Positions 36,245 through 47,518 are shown, counted from the stretch's first letter. The stretch: 64,000 bases of DNA from Apoderus coryli (GCA_911728435.2 OU452204.1:5084001-5148000), one strand, 5' to 3'. The notes: generated by a model not told the origin, from the letters alone. Translations and numbers: made by a program.

Positions 36245-37580
36245 CAGGGTGAGCAAAACTCGATGTCCCAGCTCTGTTATGAGAAAATGAAAAACGATAG
36301 AAAAATTCTGAAAAGAGATTCTTAAATGGGATTAAGTAAGCTCCATTTTAACCTACATTTGATTTTGTTTACAAACTTGGAAACTGAAGTAAATGACGTC
36401 ATCAAGGCATTTTTCCAGAAACATACATACATAGTTCAAAAGGGCTAATTTTTCTCAGCACCTTTTGTAAACACAAAAATGTGCGATCTTCATTCGTTAA
36501 AAAATTACAAGCAAATTTGTAAAAAAAAACTAGTATCAAAAATCCGCAACCGTCAGAACTTTTAAATAAGTAGGCTTTGGAAACAAACTGCAATTATATC
36601 TGTCAATAATTAAACTAATGGTTGACAAATTGTTTTATCGTCATTTGATGTGTACATTTTATGTGTTTACGCATAACGAAAAAGTTGACATATTATTTGT
36701 CAATCCGATTGAAAACAAAGGACATTTTGGCATTATAGTTTGGTGTGGTATTATTAACAGGCATTTAATTGGTCCATACTTTTTCAAAGGTGTTTTATGC
36801 AGTAAAGAATATTTGCAATTTCTTCAAGAGCAACTTTCTGTGTTTCTCGATGTGCCATTGCAGTTACGAACAAATATGTTTTTCCAGTATGAAGGGGGCG
36901 GCGTTCCAAGCAAGAACTACCTAAGAATTTTTTCATATTTTCGGGAAACATAAATGGACCAATAAAGTGACAGCCTAAGTCACCTGACTTGACCTCTTCC
37001 TGTGGGAGAACACTGAAAAATAAAGCGTATAAAACGCCAACCCATAACTTAGAACATTTAAAGGAAAAAATTAGAAATGCATGCAATGAACTCTCAAGAG
37101 AAATGTTATGTAAGGCCCAGTAAACACACATACGTTTTTAAAACGTAAAATCAACGCGTCATTGGTTGATTAAAAAATAGCCGTTTTATTTTGGTACAAA
37201 ATAACACGAAGTAAGGCGGAGATTAGATGAGTGTTTAGAACTAGGAGGTGGTCACATTGAAAAAAAAAGTATTGACAGATATAATTACAGTTTGTCTCCA
37301 AAGTCTACTTGTTTAAAAGTTGTGACGATTGCGAATTTTTGATATTAGTTTTTTCTACAAATTTGCTTATAATGAAGATAGCACATTTTTTTTTACAAGA
37401 GTTGCTTAGAACAATTAGCTGTTTTGAACTATGTAAAAATATAAGTATATTTCTGGAAAAAAAAGTTGATGACATCATTTACTTCAGTTTCCAAACTTCG
37501 AAACAAAATCAAATGTGGGTTAAAATGGATCTCTTTTCAGAATTTTTTTATCGTTTTTTTATTTTCTCATAACAGACCTG
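36245..37580 (+). mobile_element. DD41D-type transposon, internally deleted, with long TIRs
   Basis: The left end CAGGGTGAGCAAAACTCG (36245) follows TA. The right end CCTG (37580) is followed by TA. Inverted similarity runs for about 340 bp: TCTGTTATGAGAAAATGAAA on the left, its inverse at 37545-37575 on the right, and GTGCGATCTTCATTCG-like inner blocks. About 28 bp of the right tip, just inside the last CCTG, are missing. The interior is about 660 bp and keeps only part of a transposase. Total length is 1336 bp. Confidence 0.82.
36640..37125 (+). pseudogene. DD41D transposase remnant, N-terminus lost
   Basis: IIVWCGIINRHLIGPYFFKG, YLQFLQEQLSVFLDVPLQLR and NMFFQYEGGGVP match the stretch from the NVWAG block to the second Asp block, but that Asp is replaced (FQYEGG). 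LDLFLWE near 36985 is the third-Asp block in another frame, followed by a degraded YKTPTHNLEHLKEKIRNAC. The N-terminal HTH and first Asp have been deleted. Confidence 0.72.
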
Positions 37581-37582
37581 TA

Positions 37583-38323
37583 CATAATAACTTATTCTAA
37601 ACGTTAGCACAAACAACTCACATGCAATTTAGATATTAAAATTAGACAAATCACTTACTCTCTGTTGTTATGTCGTGATCTATAATTGATTGGTTTTTGC
37701 GATTTTGTAGAAAAAGCATTTCTTCATGGAGTACGATGGAAGTTTGAGCAGCATTAATCGTATAGTACACCTGAAAATGAGAAGTACATTAACTATAGAG
37801 TGAAATCGAAATAAAAAGTCAAGAATCCAATAAAATGTGTAATAGAGAGAGCTATTATCTATCTTTCTTCCAAACAAATCATAAACGAAGAAATCTCTAA
37901 TAACTGCTTCTGATAGTTTAAAATGTGTTGCAGTATTTTCAAATAATAAAAGAAAATAGCCTCAGCCAGCCTTAAAATTAACTGCGACTGCAGGTAAAAT
38001 AATTAGTCCACTGTGGTCAGGATTCGAAAATAGCATATGAAAGGAAGGTTTTTCACGGTAAGTGTCGTGATGTTGCTTTACATGTAAATTGCCTATTATA
38101 TAGAATTAATATTACCCTTCGACTGTGACATCACATTATTCGGAAATACGTATGGCCGTCAAAAATAATGGTTTTTCACAAAAGCATTGATGATTTCACT
38201 AAGCATGTGAAAACCACTACAGCATTAGCAACGACATAAAATATTTCTTAAATTTTATATCAAATAAGAAAAGATAGTAAAAATTACAACACCGTCAAAG
38301 CTAACTTAATGTTGTTATATCTA
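37583..38323. other. Unassigned AT-rich DNA
   Basis: No gene or repeat end recognised. Confidence 0.4.
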
Positions 38324-38924
38324 TACAGGGTGTCCCCTCTCAATTGGAAAAAACTTCTGGGGCATATTGAGGAACCATAGACAAGCAGTTTGAGATAAGA
38401 GACTGATGTCCGGAAGTGCATGGTTTTCAAAATACAGGGTGTCAAAGTTTTTTTCAAAAAACCTTTTTTTATCAATATCTCGAAAGAGACGTTAACCGAT
38501 TTAATAACTTAAACTTAATAAGACGCCCAGTTGGCACTAATTAAATGTTAATTATGACTTCCAGTGGCGCCCCGGGGGACAGTGTCCCGAATAAAAATGA
38601 CAAAAAAATGTACGCTACTGACTTTTTTTGAAAATTTTATATTTTTTTCCGAAAGCTCAGTTAAAAATACAACTTTTTTGTCACTTGATATTTTTTCGTA
38701 TCTCTCTCCGTTTTCGAGAAAAATTTTTTATTAAAAACTTTATTAAAAGGTTCATTATTATTAGAAAGAAAAACAAGGAGGCTTTTTTTACAAATAATTT
38801 ATTATTAATAGTGAAAATCTAAAACAAAACAATGTTGTCATGGTAACACATAAACATGTCAAACTTTAGTAAAAGTGTCAGTTTATAAGTACTTAATTAT
38901 CTTCAAACGTTACACTAATTGCAA

Positions 38925-40088
38925 ATGAATCGTTTTGAATTAGCCGAGCTTGCAGATATGCATCTCTTGTATGGGGAAACGCGCGGTAATTCTTTGTTAG
39001 CACAACGGTTGTACGGGCAGCGGTTCCCAAATCGTGAATTGCCAAACCATAAGATTTTTGTCAAAATTAATCAAAATCTACGGGAGACCGGCTCATTTGT
39101 GGTAAGTATTGCAGAAATGGCAACTTTCTGTGTTTTTTTCTTGCGCGTTTCTGTTTTACAGCCAATCTAAGAGGCTTTGTTATCTTTGCAGCCTATTCGA
39201 GAATTTGCAAGGCAGTGTCTGATCAGAGATGCCGTTGAGGATGAAGTCATGGCACGCATTCAGAATGAGCCCAACACTAGCACTCGTCAGATTGCGTCGC
39301 GACTTGATTGCAGCAAAAATACTGTCTATCGAGTATTGAAAATCCACGATCTGCATCCATTTAAACTTCAAAAGGTGCAGTATCTACTGCTTGGCGACGC
39401 TCCTCGGCGGCTCGAGTTCTGCGAGTGGTTGCTCGGTCAAGCGGATGAAAACGCTGATTTTTTAAGTATAATCTTCACGAGCGATGAAAAAGGATTTTCG
39501 CGCGAAGGGACATTCAATCCTCGTAATAACCACGAGTGGAGCGAACAAAATCCCCATGCTACGCACATCAGAGGATATCAGCAGAAGTTTGGTGTTAATG
39601 TTTGGGCAGGTTTTCTGGGCGACCATTTGATTGGGCCGTACGTTCTACCTAATCATCTCAACGGGAATAGCTATCTAGTTTTTTTGCGAGATATTCTGCC
39701 CGAGCTGCTGGAAGATGTACCCCTCTAGTTGCGTAGAGAGGCCTGGTTCCAACACGATGATTGTCCAGTGCATTTTGCGCGCACTGTGAGAGGTTACCTC
39801 GACCAAACCTACAACAGGTGGATTGGTAGAGGTGGTCCCGTCCCTTGGCCAGCAAGGTCGCCGGACTTGGGCCCCCTGGACTTTTTTCTTTGGGGCAAAA
39901 TGGAACGGTTGATCTATGCAACTCCTGTGCCGACAATGGAGGACCTAGTTGCTAGAGTTGTGGTGGCAGCGGAATTTATCGCGAACGATCCAGGCGTGTT
40001 TGCTCGGGTGCCCGAATCCTGGCTCGACAGGTGCAGAAAATGCATCGAAATGCATGGTAAACACTTTGAGCATTTGCTCCACTATTAA
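38925..40088 (+). CDS. DD41D transposase (DUF4817-like HTH + DDE), one intron, one premature stop
   Basis: Would bind the element ends and catalyse cut-and-paste transposition in the nucleus. ATG 38925 opens exon 1 (38925-39101, 59 codons), containing ELADMHLLYGETRGNSLLAQ and YGQRFPNRELPNHKIF, the DUF4817-like domain. Donor GTAAGT at 39102 and acceptor TTTGCAG ending at 39191 define a 90-bp intron. Skipping it restores one continuous frame, whereas reading through hits stops. Exon 2 (39192-40088) has a second HTH (TSTRQIASRLDCSKNTVYRV) and the triad: Asp in IFTSDEKGF (39483-39485), Asp in WFQHDDCPVHF (39756-39758) and Asp in SPDLGPLDFFLWG (39879-39881), 40 residues between the last two. The frame is otherwise open to TAA at 40086-40088. 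One TAG (39726-39728) interrupts it in the EDVPL block. About 357 codons in total, normal for the group. As read it is inactive unless the stop is a sequence error or is read through. Confidence 0.9.
39102..39191 (+). other. Predicted 90-bp spliceosomal intron in the transposase gene
   Basis: GTAAGT donor, pyrimidine-rich TTATCTTTGCAG acceptor, phase 0. Both flanking exons are in the same frame and encode adjoining parts of one domain architecture (RETGSFV, then PIREFAR). The intron contains in-frame stops (39168-39170). Confidence 0.75.
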
Positions 40089-40581
40089 TAATAAATTATT
40101 TGTTAAAAAGCCTCCTTGTTTTTCTTTCTAATAATAATGGACCTTTTAATAAAGTTTTTAATAAAAAATTTTTCTAATAAACGGAGAGAGATACGAAAAA
40201 ATATCAAGTGACAAAAAAGTTGTATTTTTAACTGAGCTTTCGGAAAAAATATAAAATTTTCAAAAAAAGTCAGTAGCGTACATTTTTTTGTCATTTTTAT
40301 TCTTGACACTGTCCCCCGGGGCGCCACTGGAAGTCATAATTAACATTTAATTAGTGCTAACTGAGCGTCTTATTAAGCTTACATCACCAGCGAATTTCAA
40401 GAAAATCGGTTAACGTTTATTTCGAGATATTGATAAAAAAAAGTTTTTTTAAAAAAACTTTAACACCCTGTATTTTGAAAACCATGCACTTCCGGACATC
40501 AGTCTCTTATCTCAAACTGCTTGTCTATGGTTCCTCAATATGCCCCAGAAGTTTTTTCCAATTGAGAGGGGACACCCTGTA

Positions 40582-41349
40582 TATTTACTATAGTATTCTT
40601 TTAACGGTGCGTAGAGATAAGTCTGCTCCCATAACAAGAGATTTAAGTGATGTGAGAAAAAGTCAAGTTAGAGATGATGATATCAATGAAGAAGTACGTT
40701 TCCAGAAGAAAATTAAAAGAACTGGCCAAAAATGTTATCGATATAGGTGATACCAGTTTAGGCGTTTTGATAAAACAACTTTTTTTTTAAATAAACTTTA
40801 TTCAGAAAATAATAACACAACATTATTAACAATAGTATGATCTTCTGATCAGTGTATGTAACACTGATCTTGATGACAACATAATAAATATTTGGCAACA
40901 AAAAACTTTAACAACAATACATCCCTACGTAATCTATTTATCAACATAGTGTTCTTTTAAATTAAGATAAGTAACAAGAAAACAACAATAATTATTCAAT
41001 GTATCTACATGCATACTAAAAAAAATGTTTTGTATATTTTCTCTCAATGTTTATATTTTTAATTTCTTGTGGGATCCATTATGCACTTATTCCCTAACAA
41101 ATTGGATAACACAATCCTTTATTTGTTCGTACATTTTGCTGATAAATATTCTCAGATGTTCTAGTATTATGCAAGTGATTGCTATTCGAGAATACTAACT
41201 TTAAGTTTAATTATTGATTTCTATTTATGATCCTATGAACTAACTTGCACTACTCAAATTATTCCATTATTGTGAGCAACCTGCAGACACCGAACTCCAT
41301 ATAAAGGTCTTTTTTTATTTAGTTTAAGTGGCATTTAAATTCCAAAAAG
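40582..41349. other. Unassigned AT-rich DNA
   Basis: No gene or repeat end recognised. Confidence 0.4.
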
Positions 41350-41604
41350 ACTGCATGGTCGACGTTATATTATGGAGAATTCTGATATTGTCGCAAAACT
41401 ATTTGAAACAATATATAGAGAACATGTTGTCAAAATCGCCATTAGATGTAGTTTTTATCGACGAAACATGCATATTCCAACAAAGTGGGCGCCATTAGGA
41501 CTTGGCATGATGACAGCATCGGTTTTTAATAATAAAAAAAGGAGCGCAAACGGTTCTGCCAAAGAAGCCAAAAGACATTACTCTACTAGAAGAGATAAAG
41601 ACCC
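41350..41604 (+). pseudogene. Possible IS630-like transposase fragment
   Basis: VVFIDETCIFQQ (41445-41480) followed, in the next frame, by RTWHDDSIGF (41500-41525) resembles the first-Asp block of IS630-like transposases (IDETW...W-x-DDSI). Nothing else of the protein is recognisable. The match is short. Confidence 0.38.
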
Positions 41605-42189
41605 ATTTGTTAGCAGACAATTACTTACATAAGCTACATATTTTTTTTTGGATGGGACGTTTAAGATTTGCTGCCCTCTATTTGATCAACTCTAAACTAT
41701 TATACATGTAGAGTTGGGCGTTGAACCGAGAACTATATTTATCTATAGAGTGAAATAAATCGATTGTTTTACATGGTCAAAAAGACAAACTAATTAATAA
41801 AATTGTGATTCATAGTAAACAAAGTGTACCCTAAACAGTTGGTGACATAATTCAGCAAGGAAATCGCACAACAGGTATATTTAAGCAATATTGGTTTTAT
41901 ACACATGAAATATAAAGACCTTTATTTGTGTGAACTGTATTTGGTCATATCAATCGAACGTGGCATCACTCAGTGTACTTAAAACAAATTCTCACACTTG
42001 TTAATGTTTAGTGCATGGGTAAAAGTTAGCACTTTCTGCATAGATAGGGAGTTTGTATGGTTGTTGTGGAACTGTTTATACTAGAAATACGCAAATCTCT
42101 TGAACTAACGTTAACAATCATTAAGTTTACTGCTAATTTTTTTAACAAAATTAAAAAAAAAACAAATTATAAAGTCGAAGAAGAGGCTG
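41605..42189. other. Unassigned AT-rich DNA
   Basis: Nothing recognised. Confidence 0.4.
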
Positions 42190-42890
42190 GTCAGTTGGTT
42201 ATAACCAGTGCCATTTAACTTACACCCATACACACAAAGTCGAACAACTTGAAACTAGATATATTCTGGAACTAAGGAAAAATAACATAATAATATTCTG
42301 GTTAGAAATTGATAAAGGTAATATTATTCAAAATAAACTCAATTCATTGTTGGATAATAATTTTACCAAAACCGATATTAATAATTTATATCAAATCAAA
42401 AATGGAAACCAGCAACCTTTATTATTAGATCATTCTTAAACAAATTTGAAATTTTGAAAACTACTGAAAAACTAAGAAGCCTAAAGGATCATCGAATATC
42501 AATTTCGAACGATTATTGCGAACAAGATCGTGGAGAACAGAGAAGATACTTCGGAAACATCTAGAAATAGCTAAATCAAAAAATTATCAGCTGAAATTCG
42601 AGGATTCAAATTACAAATTGAGGATCGCTTTTACACGGTAGCGGAATTCGAGCATCAGATGTTGAATGTAACAGGTTGGATGATACAGAAGTGGAAACTG
42701 AACACGAAGTGGATCCAGAAAACAACAGAATGGCTGAAAGAAATAGACGAATATCAGAAACGGAAAGAGTAGCTGCAAACAAAACGGACGAAAAACCAAC
42801 AAATACAACGAAGAAGTGAAAGCAACTTACCAAAATCCCAAGTCCAGTGGAATCACACACGGAAATGGAACGAATAGATTTTCGGGTAAT
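42190..42890 (+). pseudogene. LINE ORF1-like remnant
   Basis: IIIFWLEIDKGNIIQNKLNS and LLDNNFTKTDINNLYQIKNG then NQQPLLLDHS are followed by LRKHLEIAKSKNYQLKFEDS and NYKLRIAFTR. The order (short hydrophobic strand, helical linker with an IxxxYQIK motif, a basic C-terminus) resembles the RNA-binding ORF1 of several insect LINEs. Frameshifts are frequent. It lies just upstream of a reverse transcriptase fragment in the same orientation and is probably the same insertion. Confidence 0.55.
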
Positions 42891-43024
42891 ATCTTTAAAC
42901 TTGTTTATAAGTTACCTGAGTGACAAACTTATGTTAGGATTGCTAACGTATTGAGTGATCCCCGATTTATAAAATCTCCGCAGGTAACAGTCCGATTCTT
43001 TTTATTATCTATTTGAATAGTATA

Positions 43025-43480
43025 CCTACTTCTAACTGAAACTAAGGGTGATATTATTAGCTTTGCAGATGGTACTGCAATCTTTTATGAAAACAATAAA
43101 TGGGATGAACTAAACTTACTGTGGAAACCGAACTAAAAGCTATTAAAGGTTTATTTGATTCAAAAAAAGTAACAATAAATTATAACGAAACCTTTTTCTT
43201 ACGGTTAACCTCATACAAATCACAGCTTCCAAATTTTTCGCATTTGGTTTTGCCTCATAATGGCTGTCAAATATAGAAAAAATCAGTGGACAGCATAAAA
43301 TACCTGGCTACCCATATAGACAGTCAGTTACGATAGGAAACTCGAATTCAGAGTATACATAAAAACTTCGATTATTTTATATGTGCAATAAAAATACTAC
43401 CACTACTACTTCAGAAGCAACTCATGTCATTCCAGCTGTTTACGCATTGCTATCAAATCGCAGAGAAGCTTTTTAAACTG
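43025..43480 (+). pseudogene. LINE reverse transcriptase fragment with mutated active site
   Basis: KGDIISFADGTAIFYENNKW is the polymerase block C; the expected FADD reads FADG (43062-43073). KVTINYNETFFLRLTSYKSQ and a shifted SVKYLGTHIDSQL follow. The endonuclease and earlier polymerase blocks are missing, an internal deletion relative to the upstream ORF1-like remnant. Confidence 0.65.
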
Positions 43481-43930
43481 CTCAAAAAAAAAAGTTTAGA
43501 ATTGTTAAATTTAATACAAATCTCAATAAAATACTTTCTTAATTTCTTTGTTTGTAATAAACGGTTGAACTTTATATTATTTTATTTAAAGTTTATTTAT
43601 TAAACACAAAGATGATTAACTAATATAAATTAAAACTATATTATATGTTTCATATTTCAGTTCTTCTTTTATTCCTTATATAGTCCGGCCCTGTACAAGA
43701 CGTCACCAGTGTGAATCACTTTTGTCAAAATAATAAAACTCCATATTATAGTATATCTCTCTCTTTCTCAGATATGTGTTATAAGTTATAAGACAGACCA
43801 GCACTTGTAAGACCTATCCCTCTACTCTCTGTGAAAGACGTGCATGGAAATTCTTGTATTTCATTTGCATGAAGGCGTTTTGTATTTTTATTGGGGTTCT
43901 TGTCATTTTAAATTGTCTCTACTATCCTTA
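43481..43930. other. Unassigned DNA
   Basis: No gene recognised. Confidence 0.4.
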
Positions 43931-43959
43931 TTTTTTGAAATATTAAAACGTACAATGTA

Positions 43960-44548
43960 CTATTTAAACATTATAAATTATAACATTACATTCGTCGATG
44001 ACGTTAAAATTTATACTCTGGTGGAAAACGGAGAGATTGTGAGCAACTCCAGGAAGATCTGACAAGCATTCAAAACTAGTGTGACGTTTACAATTTGCAT
44101 TTGAATAATATATCGAAATGTAAATGCGTTTCTTACACAAGGAGACAGTTTGTTGAGTATCGATACAGTATTGGTGACACACCTCTGGTGCAGTGTAATT
44201 ATTCTGTGACTGATTTGGGGGTTGTGTTTGATTCTGAATTTTCTTTTATCGACAAAGTTAAAAACATCTCAAGCGAATAAAGCTTATGGTTTTATTGTTC
44301 GCAGTTGTAAAGGATTTTCAGATACTAAGCCGATGACTGTTTGGTACGCGGCATATATTCGCTCTAAGCTGGAATATTCATCTTTGATTTGGTATCCACA
44401 TTACTCGATACATGATGGCACAATTGAGAATGTCCAAAGGCGCTTTGTAAAATATTTCACGTTTAGGAGCGATGATCATTATCATACTGACCTCTTGCGG
44501 CGGTTGGTTTTCAAAGTCTGGAGCAAAGAAGAATATTTTGCTCTTTAG
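43960..44548 (+). pseudogene. LINE reverse transcriptase C-terminal half
   Basis: NITFVDDVKIYTLVENGEIV carries the polymerase site as FVDD (FADD expected) near 43990. LHLNNISKCKCVSYTRRQF, then SVTDLGVVFDSEFSFIDKV (44200-44260), then, after a frameshift at 44265, ANKAYGFIVRSCKGFSD and RSKLEYSSLIWYPHYSIHDG then NVQRRFVKYF. The order matches the end of Jockey-like ORF2. The 3' UTR is not identified. Confidence 0.78.
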
Positions 44549-45056
44549 GCTTTTTAATTAAACGATTAGAAGATACAGTTATAAATTAGAAATCTTGCTT
44601 TTAGTAAATATTTGTTACTAAAATCTAAAGCAATATACTAATGTGAAACAGCATTTCATTGTGGCTCTCTACGTATATTGTCCAATTATATAAGTATACA
44701 GGATGCGTCCTAATTCATAAGGACAGTATTTAGACTTCTTAAACTACTAGATAGAAAGTTGGTTAAATTATACAGAAATTGCTCCGTTTTGTGTTATTTC
44801 AACGCTGCCAGAAACCCCCGATACCTACAGGGACATTCAAAATATTCGATCTAAAATTAAAATTGTCATTTTCAAATTAACTCTCGATGAAAAAATAAAA
44901 CTGTAATACTAAACTAAAAAATACTTTTTCTTAAGCAGAAAGACTTATTTATTACTTTGTACGTAAATTACCCAACCCAAAGATACGTAATTCAACTCTT
45001 TGTTTTCTTATTATTTTTAAACCACTAGTTAAGCTAAAAATTTTACGAAGTGCTTA
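44549..45056 (+). repeat. Solitary CAGG-type left terminus with inner motif
   Basis: AGTATACAGGATGCGTCC at about 44694 and CCTACAGGGACATTC at about 44825, 129 bp apart, resemble the outer and inner motifs of the long-TIR elements. It could be the left arm of an element whose transposase remnant lies at 45224. The right end is not found. The rest of the interval is unassigned. Confidence 0.45.
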
Positions 45057-45155
45057 ATAATGTAACAAGACTTTAAGTATGTTGGAAATTTGCTTCACAC
45101 TATACCATGCTTTCACCAAACTGGCCATTTCGTTGATCTAAAACTCATCAGTCAA
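45057..45155 (+). repeat. Hairpin-rich interspersed repeat, copy 3
   Basis: AATGTAACAAGACTTTAAGT, then GTTGGAAATTTGCTTCACAC and CCATGCTTTCACCAAACTGG and CAACTCATCA-like AAACTCATCAGT: the left arm of the family seen at 2.3 kb. The mirrored arm is absent. Confidence 0.72.
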
Positions 45156-45223
45156 ACAAACGTTTGTGAACTTTGGTTCAATGTTATTGGTAAACCACGT
45201 GTTTTCGAATAATATTTTATAGA

Positions 45224-45440
45224 CAGATGAAGCAACATTTGCAAATACCTATGGGGATTTTTAATCGAAAAAATAAACATTTTTCTGCAACAAGTAATCC
45301 ACATCGTAACAAACCATACCTCAAATCCCGGTATAGCAGTAATGTGTGGTGTGGGATTATTCGAAATAAGTTTATTGCTCACAAATTCATCGAGGGTAAT
45401 TTAAATAGCTCGTCACGTCAATTTGTAAATAGAAATGATA
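45224..45440 (+). pseudogene. DD41D-type transposase fragment, first-Asp region
   Basis: TDEATFANTYGDFNRKNKHF, NPHRNKPYLKSRYSSNVWCG and IIRNKFIAHKFIEGNLN correspond to the block from the first catalytic Asp (TDEATF) through NVWCGI to the LNG block. The rest is missing. Confidence 0.7.
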
Positions 45441-46479
45441 CATGATATGCGACGAAATATTCGTATAATTGGTACTTTCTTTCTTTATTATCATTTTGAG
45501 ATTCAAAATGGTGTTTTTATAATCTACAACGCAGAATGGACGTTGTTAATTACGTTTAAAAAGTATTTTTTGAAACACAAAATGATAGATATATAAAAAA
45601 AAATAATTATGTTGATGTTTATTCAGTTTTGTTTTTATGTTTTTTTAAATTTCAATATTCATTTTCCTCGAAGTGACCTCGAATATTTTTTACGCAATGC
45701 ATATAACTTTTCTATTAACTTATTTCGTCGAGTATCGACTTTTATTCCTTACTTATAATATATTCACTCCACTTCAATATGGACTAATTCTTTAAAAATG
45801 TCATATTATTAATATATTATATTATTTAGTGATATTGGCGGCTTTTTTAGTTGTTTTGTGTGCAGTTTGATTTACTTATTTTCATTTAACGGTCCTTTCC
45901 TATTAACGTATTTCGGTTTTATTACGAAACAACCTGTATATATGTGTTTTTCTGGTGGTTATTTATGGAACATACATTTCTCCTCTCACGTATTTAATAT
46001 AGATATGTATAAAGTTGTTAATGGAATTTCCGAATTGGGAGGGTAAATCCTTAATATGACATATTATGCGAATAATATAATGTGTTTTGCATTTAAGATA
46101 TTATATGAAATCTGCTTTTGAATAATAATTTCCGATCAGCATGAGAACTTAATGTATCAATATTTTATACGTCATAAAATTGTAATAAACTAATTGTTTA
46201 TAAATGATTTTAATATATTTGAATATTCGTACACAATTAGTATAAATATGTACCTATAATAGAATGATGGAAAAGTTCATACTTCTGTTGATCTTCAAAA
46301 ATTTTACCCATCCACCTGCAAGGCTTTCATTTTTGAAGATATTCAACCGAAGTATGTGCTCAACTTCCGTTTAGCCGAAATCATTTATGTAAGAAATGTT
46401 TCTGTTGTTAGTAAGTATATGGAAGTGCATCTAAATAGCAAATCACAAAAATTTTCCTGTGAATATGTATCGCTTTCAA
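45441..46479. other. Unassigned AT-rich DNA
   Basis: Nothing recognised. Confidence 0.4.
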
Positions 46480-46511
46480 TTTCCCGACTCTAGAATAGCC
46501 GAAATGATTTC

Positions 46512-47114
46512 GATTTTCGTTCTAGGCATTCCACTGCCACGGCCTTATTAAAGGTGACAAATGATATCTCATATGCCTTGGATAAGTCTAAGTGTACGGT
46601 TTTGGTGTTACTGGATCAAAGTAAGGCATTTGATCTGGTTAATTTTGATCTCTTATTGAGCAAGCTTTATTATTTGGGATTCGATGAAACTTCCTTAAGA
46701 TGGTTTAATAGCTACTTATTTCAAAGACACCAGTGTGTAAAAGTAAATTCAAGAAGCTCTCAGTTTAAAGAACTAACGAGTGGTGTTCCTCAGGGAAGTA
46801 TTTTGAGACCTCTCTTATTCTCCATTTTCACGTTTGATTTGCCAATATACTATGGTAATGAGTGCCATACGGAGTTGATACGGACTTCTGGTAGTGTTAT
46901 TGTTGATGGAACAGTGGTGCGGTGGGTGGATACCGCAAAGGATTTGGGTATCTTAATTGATTCCAAATTAAGTTTTAGTGACCACTGTTGTCAGTTATAT
47001 AAAAATTCGTTTTTTAGGATCAAATGTATGTACCATCTAAAATATATTTTGGATGAAAATACAAAGTTGCTTCTTGTTAAATCCTTGATATATCCGCACC
47101 TTGACGAACAGTAG
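46512..47114 (+). pseudogene. LINE reverse transcriptase lacking the YADD region
   Basis: From 46512 the frame reads DFRSRHSTATALLKVTNDIS, LVLLDQSKAFDLVNFDLLLS and TSGVPQGSILRPLLFSIF. It then passes without a stop into CHTELIRTSGSVIVDG and DTAKDLGILIDSKLSFSD. The block that should hold YADD between these two parts is deleted in frame, leaving about 200 open codons. It ends at a stop produced where the sequence folds back on itself (47085-47134). Catalysis is impossible without the metal-binding Asp pair, so it is a relic despite the open frame. Confidence 0.8.
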
Positions 47115-47134
47115 TCAAGGTGCGGATATATCAA
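47085..47134. repeat. Perfect 21-bp inverted repeat with 8-bp loop inside the LINE
   Basis: TTGATATATCCGCACCTTGAC (first 20 shown by TTGATATATCCGCACCTTGA) at 47085-47105 is exactly mirrored at 47114-47134. The left arm is LINE coding sequence (SLIYPHLD); the right arm is its inverted duplicate, after which the downstream LINE block resumes. Likely a snap-back or template-switch scar. Confidence 0.9.
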
Positions 47135-47518
47135 CTTGTATACAATTCCACAACATTCTACGTCCAAATTTGAAGGATGTTTTGCTTATAACGGGCCGAA
47201 ACTTTTAAATAAACTGCTGGAGTTTATAGATATGCCTTTGGTTAGTTTTAGGCGTGAGTTGAGGCGCAGACTTTTTCCATAGGACTGGACAAGTAGTATA
47301 TGGCGTGTTCTTTCTTTCTTTTAGGTTTATGATTTATTTTGGAATGAGTGGAAGAGTGGCATATGCCAAATCTCATTTCCTTTGTGTTGATAGCCTTAGG
47401 ACTGAACTTAACTGTATTAGATTATGTAAAATATTGTAAAATTTAGTGTTTGGTTTTGTCATTTGGTTTTTCTGCACAATAAAGCATTTATTATTTATTA
47501 TTATTATTTATTATTTAC

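Larger units (their letters stand above)
38326..40579 (+). mobile_element. Nearly intact DD41D-type transposon with ~0.5-kb TIRs
   Basis: CAGGGTGTCCCCTCTCAATT at 38326 and its exact inverse ending at 40579, each next to TA (38324-38325, 40580-40581). The terminal inverted repeats run to about 38813 on the left and start at about 40080 on the right, roughly 490-500 bp with few differences. A second motif TACAGGGTGTC lies 109 bp inside each end (38435; 40470 on the other strand). The right TIR includes the transposase stop codon. The interior carries one intron-containing transposase gene. High similarity of the two arms indicates a younger insertion than its neighbours. Confidence 0.93.
46480..47510 (+). 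mobile_element. LINE fragment with internal RT deletion and 3' end
   Basis: Contains reverse transcriptase coding sequence (46512-47114), a C-terminal YTIPQHSTSKFEGCFAYNGP block (47140-47200), FRRELRRRLFP, stop (47250-47283), a 3' UTR and an AATAAAG signal (about 47480) followed by an ATT-rich tail at 47490-47518. 5'-truncated. Confidence 0.8.

Noticed and set aside
38628..38822. Lysine-rich short frames at 38.6 and 40.2 kb
   Set aside because: They are the same sequence read from the two terminal inverted repeats, not genes.
46554..47114. Functional 186-residue protein
   Set aside because: The open frame is a LINE reverse transcriptase with the catalytic block deleted; openness is accidental.
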